DNA of 64,000 bases from Hydractinia symbiolongicarpus (GCF_029227915.1 NC_079880.1:23932501-23996500); one strand, 5' to 3'; positions 16,297-28,739 are shown, numbered from the stretch's first letter. Translations and numbers: made by a program. The notes: generated by a model from the letters alone, not told the origin.

Positions 16297-18397
16297 AAAA
16301 GGGTGCCAATAAGCCACAAAAGCCTGCATATATACTGGCGAATTTGGGCGACTTTTCGAATTAAATTGACGTACACGCCCGAACTCGCCCGGAAAATTCC
16401 CCAAATGCAACACCTTGTAACATAAAACATGGCGGACGACAGTTAAAAGAATGCGTTTGAAGAGAAAGGAGTTAATAAAGTTTATACAGTACTGGAATCA
16501 GGACACCTAACATCGTGGGTCGCAATCATCCGCGTCCCTCGCAATTCACGATGCTGTCACAATAGTAAAATTTTTTTAGCATTGTGAAAGTCACGATCCA
16601 TTGTGGGGTTGACTTTCACGATGCATCGTGACTTTCGCGATCCATATCGCGACCGTCATGATACATCTTTAAACATTATAAAAATCACGTAATTAATGTC
16701 ATGAGAGAATAACGCAATTAAATATGAATAACTGTTTTTTGTTTGTTTTTAAATCAAAAATATTTTCGTTGTGGTAAGCTTTTTTCTTGTTTAGACTCTA
16801 ACTTATTTAGTTGTCCTACGGGTCTGCCCGACCCTAACTTTCACGATAAAAGAAATAATAAAAATATCAACAAACAAACATTTTCTTATCCCATCTTGTG
16901 AAAAAAAAAGATTATGAATGCCGTAACACCCTCCTTCGTTATGATTAATATATGTTTAAAATTACGTTGCTTGCTAAAATCTTAAATTTCTTAGTCAATA
17001 TTATTTAAGAAAAATAATTAATATCATTAAGTCTTTTCCCATGATATTTGAAAAATATCGTTGTAAAAGAAAAATGTCGTAACACCCTCCTCCGTTATGA
17101 ATATAAATAAAAAATTTTAATGTCGCGAAAGACTTTAATTATTGTCAACTAAACTATAGTCCGTGAAACTTTTTTGCACTTAAATTTTGCTGCTGTGCGC
17201 AAAAAACATTAAAAGAACACTTAATTTTTTATTAAAATATATAAATTTTGTGTTTTATTATTTTAAATGGAAAAATAATAACCTGCTGTATATCTTTCAA
17301 AACAACTTAGGTATATTCTGTAAAACTTTCGAAACAGCACAAGAATAATTCTTGCTGTATAACTTTCAAAACAACACGAAAAAAACTTGCTGCATAACTT
17401 TTGAAAGCAAGTTTTTTAACATGCAAGTATTTTTATCTTTTCACCTTGAGTACTAGTTAAATTTTTTTAGAGAGACAAATTATTATTATTTTTCCTTCGC
17501 AACTTAAAAATTTAAACTGCGTGCGTTATGCAAAATTACATAGAAAACGGTTGTCGTAAGACCCTCCTTCGTTGTTACTTTGTTATTATTATTTTTTTGT
17601 TGTTGTTCCGACCATAAATTCTTATTTTTCCATGAACTTTCATTAAATCGGACATTCGTTAAATTAACATTTGCTAATACAAGCAAAACATACATAGAAA
17701 AATATGCTTGTTGTAACACCCTCCTCCGTTGTTATTTTTTTATTTTGTTGTTGTTCCGACCACTTATACATTCTCGATAAAATTACTTTTATTTCGCCGA
17801 CCGACAGACCGTAAACTACTATCTACTTCGCCCGTAGAACAAGTAATTAAGTTGGAGCCACCTTATTTCTAAAATCCAATTTCTAATAAAAATACAAGAT
17901 GCAAAAGAATTTTTAAATGTAAAAAAAACAAAACAAAGACACAAGATTAGCTATACACATCTATTGTTTAATATTCTTAATGTTATTCACGATCCATCGC
18001 GACAATCACGATTAACAGTGACGATCGCGATAGCATCGTTATTTTTTTATGCATCACGACTATTGCGAAGCTCTTCGTTAACATTTTTTCTATCGCGATG
18101 GTCACGATCACGGATCGTTCGTGTCGTGCATGATATAAGTTATTTATCAAGTATATAAATCTTATCAAAAATCATAAAAAACAGTTCTTTTAAGAACTTC
18201 GCCACCACATAGTTAGTTCATTTTAATTTTCATACTTTTTTAAATAATTCTTCGAGAATCATTTGTGATGAATATTCTTTTCGGGCATTGTTCGGGACTA
18301 TGCGCGTTTTTTTGGGCAAATACCTGAATTTTGACGCCGAAGTAGCCCGAAAACGCCTGCACTTTTTACAGCGTATGCGGCTTATCGCCACCCTCGT
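16297..18397. mobile_element. hAT-like MITE (family A), copy interrupted by a 1.6-kb insertion
   Basis: The ends AAAAGGGTGCC and (in reverse) ACGAGGGTGGC are flanked by an 8-bp duplication GCTGCACA (16289-16296 and 18398-18405). Outer parts 16297-16486 and 18134-18397 align with the intact copy at 57914-58388, including ACATGGCGGACGACAGTT and TTCGGGCATTGTTCGGGAC. The 8-bp duplication suggests the hAT superfamily. Confidence 0.75.
16487..18133. mobile_element. Insertion within the hAT-like MITE, itself composite
   Basis: The boundary is set by comparison with the uninterrupted copy at 57914-58388: GTTTATA on the left and TATAAGTT on the right. Both ends carry dense TCACGATC/ATCGCGA motifs (16550-16670 and 17985-18120). 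Inside lies a further block (about 16800-17860) bounded by TAGTTGTCCTACGGG and, in reverse, CTTGTTCTACGGGCG. That block holds four copies of a CGTAACACCCTCCTCCGTT-like motif (16922, 17078, 17553, 17712). No transposase ORF was seen. Confidence 0.55.
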
Positions 18398-18599
18398 GCT
18401 GCACATAGAGAGTGATATAAAGATGCGGATAGCGCGTTAATGGTCTTTGTTTTTTCTTTTAAAAAATTTCATAGCCTAATTAGGATAGCATAGCCATGTT
18501 AGGTTAGTAATTACTCTCCCCATTTGGCAAATAGCCTAATTAGTGTATGATATCCTAATTTGCTGTTTTCCCTGACTGATGGCTAAAGGATACAATAAT

Positions 18600-20500
18600 T
18601 TTTTTAAATGGATAGCTACAAGCTTATCCAGGCGAAATTTTGAAGTTTTATGAAAACGCCGAACTCGCCCAAAAAGTGGCACCCTCGTCTCCCAAAAGGG
18701 CCACAGCCGAAAAAGGAAGATTTCTTCGTAACTGCCAGCAAATTCGTGCAAACTGACTTTTTAAATTTGATCCTGGATATTATCAAGGTAGCTAAAGAAT
18801 GTCTAGCTTGACTGCATGTTTAGTTTCTATAGCTATAAAACATGCTAACCTTAGTTAAACAGCTTGAACTTCTTCTTACTATTTCCAGCGTAGGACTCAT
18901 TGTAAAAAACATTTAGCAGTTTTCACGTGCAAATCCGCCATTATCAATGCACACAGCATTCCGTTCGACACCGGATGAATAAAACGGGGAATGTTGACCA
19001 ATGCTTCTCGATGCCCCGGCCCCAGATTTTTCTGAAGTAATCCCCTATATTCTGCTTAATGTTTGCTTTAAGTTGGCAAATTTCAAATAAAATGTTACCA
19101 CATGATTGGAGAATAGTGTCCGGTTTGTAGAGAGCTGATCTAGTTAACTAAGCTTCTTCGAGGTTATCAAAATTTAGTTTTTCTCGTACGAAAGCTTAGA
19201 CGCAAACGAATGTGTCAGAGCAAATCCCTAAAATTCAAATCCACCAATTAACACAAAATCATTTCTTAGAACAAATCCCGAATTAGAATCAACAATAAGC
19301 ACAAAGCCAGCGTGGTCACATCTTACCTTCTTAAATAGTACGATTATATTTATATCTGTTCCGGTGTGTGAACTAAGGATAACTAAGGACTTCCCGATAA
19401 TGATCACGTGACTGAAAAACAATATAAGTTACCAATCAAAAATCGCGGACAATATTCTGATTTAGAGCAGAAAAAACGTTTGCGACCAACCTTATAATCT
19501 GATTTCCCAGTGGTAAGAAAAAGTATGCTGGCTAATGGACTGTCGTTAAATCGTATCCCTAGAGGGGAATGGAAGAAGTGTGTGCGACTTAGCCAATGTC
19601 CTGTGAAGCGAAGCTCTTGCTTAGTCGGACTTCTTGAAAACGTCTGACTTAGCGAAACCTCGCCCCCCCCGGGCTCTTTGTTTCTTTTTTACGATATTAT
19701 GAAAAAAACTTATTATAGAGACATAACAAATACATAGCCTTTTCTATCGTGATAAAATCTTTCAAAACAACAAAAAAGTATGGCAGGGGACGGGCGTGCA
19801 TCTCGCATTTTTTGAACTGTATGGGACATGTTCAACTGATACACAACGCCAAAAGACTTTTTAGATCGGTTCTCACTGGGCGCCTATATGGCGTTAATTT
19901 TGCTGAGTATGAGTTTTAAACGCCTTAGCGCCTAGGGTGAACGTAGAATGTACGGAATGTACCTGTAGCGCGAGTTAGACGCTCCTTATCCCACTTCAAA
20001 GCCCAATAGACGGCAATTTGGATATTTTTGCATGTTTTTCATCCTTCTTCATTATATTCCGCTATGGAGGGACAAAATAGTTTTTGATGGTAATTTTTTT
20101 TAGTGTAAATGTCGGCAGGTATTTTTAGATTAGCATTTAAACAATTTCTCCTTAGAGCTTCTTTTTCGCTTTCTAATATGCGTGCTGGCGCAAATGGAAA
20201 CGACCCCTAAATGTGCAAGCAGCACATGGGCAATCATGCACTCTCCTAGTCAAACTCTTTTTTACTTTAAAAATAATATCTACAAGACGTTACGGATAAA
20301 ATCAAAACTTCGATTGACAAACCGTCGATAAACCGAAACTTCGGTGGACGAACTGCCGATAAAATGGAACCTCTAACGGACAGCTTGTTCACATTATCTC
20401 GCGTAAAATGTTCACAATTTTTAAGTTTTTGAAAATCTACAATACGTAAGTTTGGTTTCCTCATTCACTCCTCATTCAAAGTGTTCGACACGGTTTAAAG
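18600..20500. other. Intergenic, no gene seen
   Basis: A fragment resembling the family A MITE end (GCCGAACTCGCCC, CACCCTCGTCT) lies at about 18650-18690. No supported gene was found. Confidence 0.4.
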
Positions 20501-20504
20501 TTAT

Positions 20505-23500
20505 TTAATAACGGTCAATTCGTACTTCAATTTCGCGTCCTTCCATTCTTGATCCGTTGAACAAAGCTATAGTTTTATTAAGGATTAATCATTAAATAGT
20601 TGACAGTATACACTCACACAATACGAATACAATCATTCGCATTAGAAACCTACTCAAATCCAACTCCCCTCAAAGAACGGAGGAAAATCCCAAACATTAC
20701 ATCCAATACCAAATAACGTGCAAACGATACCAACATAACGTCCAACGATACCAACGTAACGTGCAACGATACAACATAACGTGAGATAACTACCAACGAG
20801 TTAGAAAAAAAAAAAACAGGAGCAAAACATACGCATAACCGTGGGATTGAGGTAAATTAATATTATAATATATGAAAAGATACACACTGCTCTGTTGGCA
20901 TCTGAAGATGATTCAAAAGTGACTAGACCACACCCTTTTGAACGTCCATCCTCACCCGTCATGACGTCAGCACGGACAATTCTTCCTAGAAATCATTTAC
21001 AGAGGAATTTAATGGAAGAATTTTACTGGATTTTCACATTTATAGTTTTTAACAATGATTTGATATACAATGCCACACATGGTAGCCCAATTTTTATGGA
21101 ATAGTATAATTTTTACCTGCATCTCTAAACTTATCCTTTAAGTCTTGCCACTTGACTGAGAAAGGTAGCTAAAAATAATCAGCACGAAGTTAGAATATGT
21201 AATTAAATAAATGAATAAAATAAATAAATAAAGAAAGAAATGTGGAGGAAACAATATTCCATCGAAATCAAAATCTCTTATGCTTTAAACCAAAAAACTG
21301 GCGTACACGATTTGAAGCATTGGTGCATTTAGGAAGTAAGCAGCAAAACGGCGAATTACGCATACTATTTGTTAAGCCCTATATTGTAGGAGCAAACAGA
21401 AAATCTTCATCAAGACTATACATGTCCAACTGCATAGGAAATAAAACTATACTATACTTCCACTAGTCTATAAGCAACTCAAACGTTACGTGTTGAGCAT
21501 TAATCGAACAACTGAAAACATCATATAATTTATGAAACAACCCCAAATTTTATTCGTTCTAAACACCAAACAAAAGCAAACACTACCCCAGTGCCGCCAC
21601 TTAAATACGTGCTCTTCCCTGCATACACAACATCTCCAGCTTTTACCTTGGACTTACCTCGACTCAACAACAACTATACTTACATTACGAACAAAAACCT
21701 TTGCACCACTGGAACCACTAGTCGAACTTGCTGAATATCTTGATGCGCCTCCGCCATCTGATTGTCTCCTCTCAGATTGGCCACCATAGCCCAAAGAACT
21801 CAGTTGAGACCCAATGCCTGCTGTCCCATAGGAATTTGATGTGGCTGATAACCCATATCCACTTCCCGCACCAATTGAACTACCTGTTAAACCGGATGAC
21901 ATGCCACTGCTGTTCAACCCGGCACCGCCCAATAAATTTCCTAAACCACCAAACGTACTCAGTGATCCTATACCTGTCAAGTTTGACAAATTCAATCCTG
22001 ATGATGGTGAAGAATTAGATTGTTGAACCGACTGAAGATTGGTGTAATTATTAGTTGAACCCAGCGCATTCATACCAGTTAATGCGCTTAAACCTGTAAC
22101 ACAATACAGACACACTCAGTTTAAACACACACCATGCACATACAAGACCAACTAGAATTAACATATGTTTTCGGTGAAGCGATATCTAAGTAGGCAAACC
22201 ATTCACCAAGAACAATACAGAATAGTTTAAACTATGACTACTAACACATCTCGCATCCTAAACATGTGCAGTCTTACAGGAAGATTAATGTCAACTAAAC
22301 ATGTCCTAGCAGAAGTCCACTAAACATGTACTGACAGACAGCCAACAAAGCAAATAAAACAAAAACACCACTTCCATACAGTCAAAGAATAAAATATAAA
22401 GTCTCTTTCATGAACATCTTGAAACCGTATTTTCTAGAACATAAAATGCTTTTCCATGCCTCTATCAACCAACCATAAAGGAACAAGAGATAACATATAT
22501 AATACCTGATATTTCAGATTTCAAAACTATGCTAGTGCACATCATGGAAATTGTATAGAAGTCAGGTAGAAATCACACTAACCTCCTAAGTTAAGTCCAC
22601 TAGCAGCAAGAGCTGATAACGTAGTTAGCGATTGGAGTTGAATCAGGGTGCGCTGTGTAATATCACTTGATGAAATACCAAGTTGGGCCAATATTTGATG
22701 GAGTATTGAACTTCGATCCTTAAAAAAATGTGAACACACTTTCAGCATACCAAGATTAAAGTCAAAACTGAGCACTGGTAAAATAGCTTTTTCTAAAACT
22801 TGATAGAAAAAAAATTAAATACGATTGTTTACAAAAGGAGGGCTAGACTAAGTTTATGTTTGCAGGTGCATTTTTGTGATAAAGCATTTCCAATTTTTCT
22901 CATTGATTCTTAAAAAAACAATAAATCGGGCAACTGCTAAAGCCTGTGCAATCGAGGCGATAGTCTTGAACTGTACTTTAACAAAATCATTCCAAATCTT
23001 AAGTTAATATGCTGACTACCTACCAGTCTAACAACCATTGCTCTCTTTCCTCTGCCAAGTTCCATTCCATTAAACATTGAAACTGCTGTCAGTGCTTCCA
23101 TCGGTGTGTCAAATTGGAGAGAACCGAAACCTTTTGAGCGTCTATCCTCTCCTTCTGCTATATCACACCTCGTACAATTACCAGCTCTACGAAACATATC
23201 TTTTAACTTTTGCCACGTGATGTCATAGTCAAGCTATAAAAAACAGAAAATGTTCAATGTCCAAAACAAAGTTATTAGTTAATACTTTGAAGCTGCAGGA
23301 GTTGTCACAGAACTTTAAGTTAGCAAGATCAGGTTATCCACTCAATATTAACTCCATATTTTCCTGACATTCCGTTATTTCTCTCATTGTTTTAACTATT
23401 TGGGGCAGCTAGAATTAATAATAAAATTGCCAGTTACCCTTAACATTAAAACCCTGAAATTGCTGATATATAATACAGCAGTAAATAACTGTTAGGTTAT

Positions 23501-25423
23501 AATTTGTGGCCAACAATTGCTAACCTGGTTTTCTAGTGGTGTAGTCGCAATTTTCAGAGTTGGTACGCTATTTATAGTCAAGATTTGAGGCTTTTTATAA
23601 TTTTTCAAGCCTTTTTGTGAAAATGATGCTACTTTGCTATTTTTCTTGAGAATGCTTGAGGGCATTTTAAAGTGAACGCCACAAAATTATTTATGTATCC
23701 ATGTGGCATTTTTATGCATTTTGAAACATATTTTAACAAACCATATGATTTAGTAGAAGGAAAAGTGGCAAGATTTAAAAAAGTTGTAAAAAGTCTACGT
23801 TTGGAGACAACCCTGATTTTTACTTTGTCTACAATTTCAATGCAAAAAAAATTTCAAACTCTTACATTGCTGACAAAAACTGACGAGTTGACTGGATCAC
23901 CATTTTTGCCACTTAGCAAACTTGCAAGCTGAGCAGACTGCTGAGTTATAAGAGAACCTAACCCACCACCACCACCAAGTGCAGTTAGACTAGCTATTGC
24001 ACTAAGCCCACCGAAATTTGAATACTGATTTGACATAGACTGTTGTTCCATATGTTGCTGGTATTCTTTCAGTTGTTTTGTCTTGTCTTTTTGAGTTTTT
24101 AATTGTTCTCTGTATGTGATATCATCCATGATATCCTGAAGAAAAAAAACAGAAACAAATAAACAAACAAACAAGTAAAGTATATACTGTTGAAGAATAT
24201 TGAAAATTCGAAAGTTCATAAAAAATGTGCTTTCTTGGAGAAAATAAATAGTAATAATAAATTTCACAACTTCAACAAGACAAAATATTTCATTTATAAT
24301 TTCATAATTAATAGACAATGATATTTCATATATTGGTAATTATCTTAAAAGATATTTTTGTAATTCAAAACCTAAGCCAAGCGACTGTGATTCTAGGATT
24401 TGAATTATTATAAATATTTGATGTGGTTATAAGGACAGACTTGATACAGAGGAAATTGAGTTTAGATCTAACACAGTCTAGATCAGATTGGAAGAGGGTC
24501 ATTAATATACCCCGTTCAACCCATGCTAGCATGGAAAACGGACGTTAAGCCGAAAATGATGATGATGATGATGAACATAAACAACAATATTCAAAAGGCA
24601 TGTTCTGCTATATCTAAGAATTAAAAAAGTTTAAATTGGAAGCGCCTTTGACTGGCACTGTAGCTGGTTACAAAGATTGCTAGTGTTATAGCTTGTGCTG
24701 ACACAACTGCCAAAATCTGTATTTTTACATTAGCAATTGTACTGGCAGTGTCAAATGCTTAAGTTAATTTCACAGGATACAAGTAATTCTAAGACAACCA
24801 TGTATACATACTTCTCTCATCCTTAACTTGCGTCCTTGCATCTCAATACCATCCATTTCTTTGATTGCTTGCGAGGCATGGTCTTGGTTGGAATATTCCA
24901 CAACACTATACATAAATATCAATAAACAGCGTAACATACAAAACAAAAAAATGACATTGGCAGTTAAGAGAAATTTTGGGTGTTAATACTTGTTTACTTA
25001 CGCACATCCTTTTGACCGACCCTCACCATCAGTAAATATCTCAACATGTTCAACAGGAGCAACTAAAACAAAATAAATATAGAGAATGGATAAGACCCCA
25101 CTAGTAACCACTCACATGGTTTGTTACATCAGGATACCTACCCTTTTTCATTAAGTCTTTCAACTCCATCCATCTTGTATTAAAACTTAAATTACTAACA
25201 TAAACACGGCATTCTTTTTTGGGGATAGAACGATCACCTCGATTTCGTCTGCGATCATCTCGTCTAGGCGATCTTCTTCTTATTGGTGAGCGAGATCTCC
25301 TTCTAGGGCTGCGACTTGAACTCCGTCTGGAACTTCTGTAGGGTGAAATTCCTCTATTAGGTACCTCACGCCTCTCTCCTTGTTCTCGACGGTAATCCTC
25401 AACACCACGCTTGTAGGAGTCAC
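20505..25423 (-). CDS. hnRNP M-like three-RRM RNA-binding protein, 5' end missing
   Basis: Ten exons join in phase: 25423-25142, 25062-25002, 24905-24812, 24135-23866, 23233-23024, 22718-22583, 22093-21684, 21168-21117, 20985-20884 and 20566-20505. They give about 559 residues plus a missing start. The N-terminus is Arg/Ser-rich (RSSRRSSSRSPRRRSRS). RRM1 (about 70-147) has VYVSNL and SKGCAVVEY. RRM2 (about 230-306) has VFVSNL and RSKGFGSLQF. A Gly/Ser/Leu-rich linker follows (306-480). RRM3 (about 482-559) has VFVRNL, RSKGCGLVTF and ends EVRIDRY. RRM spacing, the LPF..KWQDLKDKF start of RRM3 and the VRID ending match hnRNP M/MYEF2, nuclear splicing regulators. The RS-rich start is unlike mammalian hnRNP M. 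The first exon must end in phase 1. Candidates are an ATG at 26014 (wrong phase) and a short ORF ending in a strong donor near 28071, which lies inside a transposon; neither is convincing. Confidence 0.83.
20697..20790. repeat. Short tandem repeat in the last hnRNP M-like intron
   Basis: There are about four degenerate units of roughly 20-22 bp built on AACGTSCAACGATACCAACR. Confidence 0.7.
24429..24574 (+). mobile_element. LINE 3' end fragment with (ATG)n tail
   Basis: The sequence runs from AAGGACAGACTTGATACA through CATGCTAGCATGG to a GATGATGATGATG tail. It matches, in opposite orientation, the 3' ends at 35221 and 54497. It lies in an intron of the hnRNP M-like gene. Confidence 0.75.
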
Positions 25424-25867
25424 CTAAACATAAAGGAGATAAATTAGGAATGGAGGATGGAAGATGGAGGTGGCTACAATTATGCATGCATTTTAAAAAA
25501 AGGGGGTTGAAGGGGGTATTTGGCTAAAAAGATTTGTTGACAGTTAATTGTGCATGCTCAATGTTTATTTGAACATGCGCATTGACTTTTTTTTCACTCA
25601 GTCTGTTTACATGATGAATTGTTGAGCAAAAGGAAATCTCACGTCGCCTTGTTCATGTAAACAGTAGCATTGTTTGCATAGTGCATAGAAGTATTGAATT
25701 TTGACTTCGGGCGAAGTGAAACTTTCATGTAAACTACACTTAAGTTATACATGGAAATAAATGTTTAAAAAATGTTGTTTCCGGGTGATTCAGATTTCTC
25801 TGGGCAAAATTTTAAGTTTTTTAAAATGCCGAAAATCGCCAGACAGTTTCAAAATCACAAAAGTTAA

Positions 25868-28572
25868 AGGTACTGTCCGGTAAAAAATTAAAACTTGATA
25901 TTAGTTACATCTCGGCACAAAAGTAAAGAAAAAAGTATTTAAATACAACCAAAATTGTCTTTCATAAGTTTAAACTGAATTTGTTTACTTGACCATGCCA
26001 TTCTCAATCGCCATCTTTACTGAACTTCGAACGCGGAAAAGGACTGGGTAAAAACATTAATATGCGCAATTTATGCAATGACGTATTCTTTGGGTTACCC
26101 CCGTTTAGAGACTGCCGCGTGCAGAAAGAAAAATAAAGAAAAAAAAGTTAATGATATTCCTAACAGAATTTTTTTACGTTTATCTATCATGTTCACAAGC
26201 AGAAATATAAACATAATTGGATTTCAGTTTGAGCCAGAACGACCCAATAACAAACAACAAATTCCCTCTTATAATGACGATGAACCAGACGCACCAGAAT
26301 CACCCGCTGCTTCTCGCACACAGATAGATGTCAGTGATTGGTGCTTATGTGAAAAGTGCGAGAGGATGCCTTCAGCTGTTGAGTGTTTGTGCTGTAACAA
26401 GGTGGACACTATAAAATACTTGCAGCTACGGTACCTATATAATTTGACCTCACATTTTTCTACTGGTTGTATTATAAATGAGCGCCTGGGTAAAAGGTTT
26501 CTATTGTGTTTTAGATAAGAAATGTATAACAGAGCATACTAAACAGAGCGCAAGGTTTCAACGTGGTTGTGATTTTAAAGAACACTTTGTGGACAGCGTT
26601 AGTCGCTCTCCACGATCGGGAAAGCCATGGACTTAAAAAAAAGTAAGTCGCCAGCACTCTTGAAATTTCTGTTGTCATAGTATTTCCAATCTTATTTGAG
26701 GATGATATTTTTAGATCTTATCGATATGCGGCATACCGCCAATTCTGTTGGTTTGTTCATAACCACTTGGGAAAAGGCGTTCGTCGGGTTATACCATCTT
26801 GTGTCGTGTCTAAGATACGTAAAGAATATCCAAGTACGAATGGGGTGTATACTGGCTTCAAAGAAGGTGAAGAAATACCTGAAGTTGATTTTTCTCGGAC
26901 AAATGAAGTTGACGACGAGAATATTTGATTGTAAATTAAAAACAACAGTCTTTTTCAGGAGAAGCCGTGGCACAAGCGTAAATCGTTTCAGGCGTGCAAT
27001 TAATCGCACGCCTGAAAAATAAATATTGAGTTTTAAAAATCAACCTATAAAATCCCATTTTATAGCGTGCGATGGCAGCCCTCGAAATAATTTTTGGAGT
27101 CTCGTCAGACAAAATGCCCGCCACATTTTCAGTTGGTCGGACATGTCCTTAGCTCGTTTAGAACTTTTGTCGGACAAAACGTTGATAGATTTCCGTCTTG
27201 TTCGGACACTTTTAGATCTCAGAATTATCGAATAGTCCTGGTCCTTTTCATCCACGAGCAAGCCTATTCATAGCCAACCTGACCATCCTAGCTAATTCAC
27301 CGACTCCTGACTTAGTTAAAAGAACTACGTAGACATGAATCTCTTTTGCCTGGCCCCTTCGTCGTTGGTGACCAGGTCTTACACAAGAAATCCAGCCATG
27401 CGGTTCTTAACTTATGCGGAGTTGAACGCCGACGGAGCACGGATGAATCAAGTCTGCAAAACTGCACTTACAGGCGGAACAGACATTTTATCATGGATTT
27501 AATTGTATATAATTTCTTCATTTGACAAAACAATTGGAAACCATAGCAGGTCCGAATTCACTGGGGTTTTTTCTTCATGCCCCAAGTGTTATTTAAACAA
27601 TTTTAATCCACGTGCGGTATCTTTTTTCTGGGGGCGTTTAATGGGCGTTTATTCGAAGCATTACGGTATAAAAAGTATAAATATGAATAACCTCGAACCA
27701 AGTATTTCTTTTTGTTCGCTAATTAAGGTAGCTTTGGTAATAGAATAGGGGTACTGGGAACGAGGTTTATAATTGGCGAGGAAGTATAAAGTTACCAAAA
27801 ATAAAATTTATTTAACGCGTTTTTTTAACGTGTCTTTTCTATACTTTCTTCTTTTGCTGGTCGGTTTACTGGAGTACGATATATGTACGATATGACAACA
27901 ACAGTTGATAGTTTGGTATATTACAAAAAATGATTCAGATTCGTCAAGGATTTTAACTTGTAATGTCGCGTCAGATTTTTTCATTTCATCATCGCACGAT
28001 GCTATCTGCGTTTGAGCATCGGCCACTCCAACGGATGTCTGCGTAGATATACTTTTACGTAAATTATCTTACCCACGTCTGGTCTCAGTATCGGCACAAA
28101 AAATAAAGCAGCTTTAAAATAATCTACTTTAATTTGTGTTGAGACAGACATTCTGTTTGTGTGGACAGGGACATAAAGTTCTATCTCTGAAAGTGAGTTG
28201 CATGCTTTGAAATTAAATATTCATAAATTGCTACATTTTTTTAAAAAGGGGGTAAAATATTAAAAAAAAATTAAATTTAATCTGGTAATATTGTTCAGAG
28301 TAAAACAATCATTTCCTATTTACAATGTTTTGATTCGCCGAGAACCCAACGCTTACGTCACAACAAAAATATTATCCCTTTCATGTAGAATGGCTTCGGT
28401 ATAAATTTGCTTTCGACAACGTGCGATATGAAAAATTTGTAAACATAAAGGAAATGTTATTCGAGTTGTAAAACTTTAGAAATATAATCACTTATATTTT
28501 CGCAAAAAAAAAGAAAAGTGCAATTCAGTTCAGGCTACTTTTTTATTAATATATTTTTACTGGACAGTACCT
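25868..28572. mobile_element. TTAA-flanked TIR element carrying a P2X7_C gene
   Basis: The left end is TTAA (25864-25867) then AGGTACTGTCCGGTAAAAA. The right end read in reverse is AGGTACTGTCCAGTAAAAA, preceded on the plus strand by TTAA (28573-28576). This gives 19-bp inverted termini with one mismatch and an exact TTAA duplication. The 2.7-kb interior holds the P2X7_C exons at 26189-26928. The remainder has no recognised transposase. TTAA duplication is used by piggyBac and Kolobok; the AGG terminus favours a Kolobok-like assignment, but this is inference. A minus-strand ORF near 27942-28060 (STQTSVGVADAQTQI) is unassigned. Confidence 0.75.
26189..26928 (+). pseudogene. P2X7 C-terminal (ballast) domain gene, possibly degenerate
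   Basis: Three blocks match the Cys-rich intracellular domain known from P2X7 and from many invertebrate stand-alone proteins. Block 1 (26189-26430) has QFEPERP, then WCLCEKCERMPSAVE and CLCC. Block 2 (about 26520-26636) has KCITEHTKQSARFQ. Block 3 (26715-26928) has YRYAAYRQFCWFVHNHLGKG, VRRVIPSCVV, KIRKEYPS and YTGFKE, ending in TGA. The spaced WCxCxxC, CC and C residues would bind zinc. No channel domain or membrane segments are present. The start is uncertain; ATG 26189 is in frame. Block 3 has a clean TTTTTAG acceptor, but I could not join blocks 1-2 and 2-3 with matching phase, so it may be decayed. It lies inside the TTAA element in its left half. Confidence 0.7.
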
Positions 28573-28739
28573 TTAAAAATACCAAGTGTTAATAATACAT
28601 TTTCACAAACTTTGGGAGTAGGTATGTAGCAAGAACGATATAGCACAAAATGTCACCTTTTTAATGACATGAAAATTATTCACCAACGATGTAATGGAAA
28701 AATAATTTGAGGAAATTAATGACTGGCACATTCCATTTT

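Larger units (their letters stand above)
15816..18578. mobile_element. Outer TIR element of a nested cluster
   Basis: The left end CAGTCAGGGGAAACAGCAAA is followed by TTAGG. It matches the right end read in reverse, CAGTCAGGGAAAACAGCAAA then TTAGG. CCTAATTAGG(ATAT) motifs recur just inside both ends (15848, 15890, 16070, 18477, 18535). No clear target duplication could be read. Most of its length is later insertions (see the next entries). Confidence 0.6.

Noticed and set aside
25604-25670. CTGTTTACATGA and TCATGTAAACAG inverted pair
   Set aside because: It may be a MITE related to 8311-8579, but the ends and target duplication could not be read.
28065-28148. Short ORF (MSVSTQIKVDYFKAALFF) ending in a strong GTAAGA donor as first exon of the hnRNP M-like gene
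   Set aside because: The phase fits, but it lies inside the TTAA element and its hydrophobic sequence is unlike any hnRNP N-terminus.
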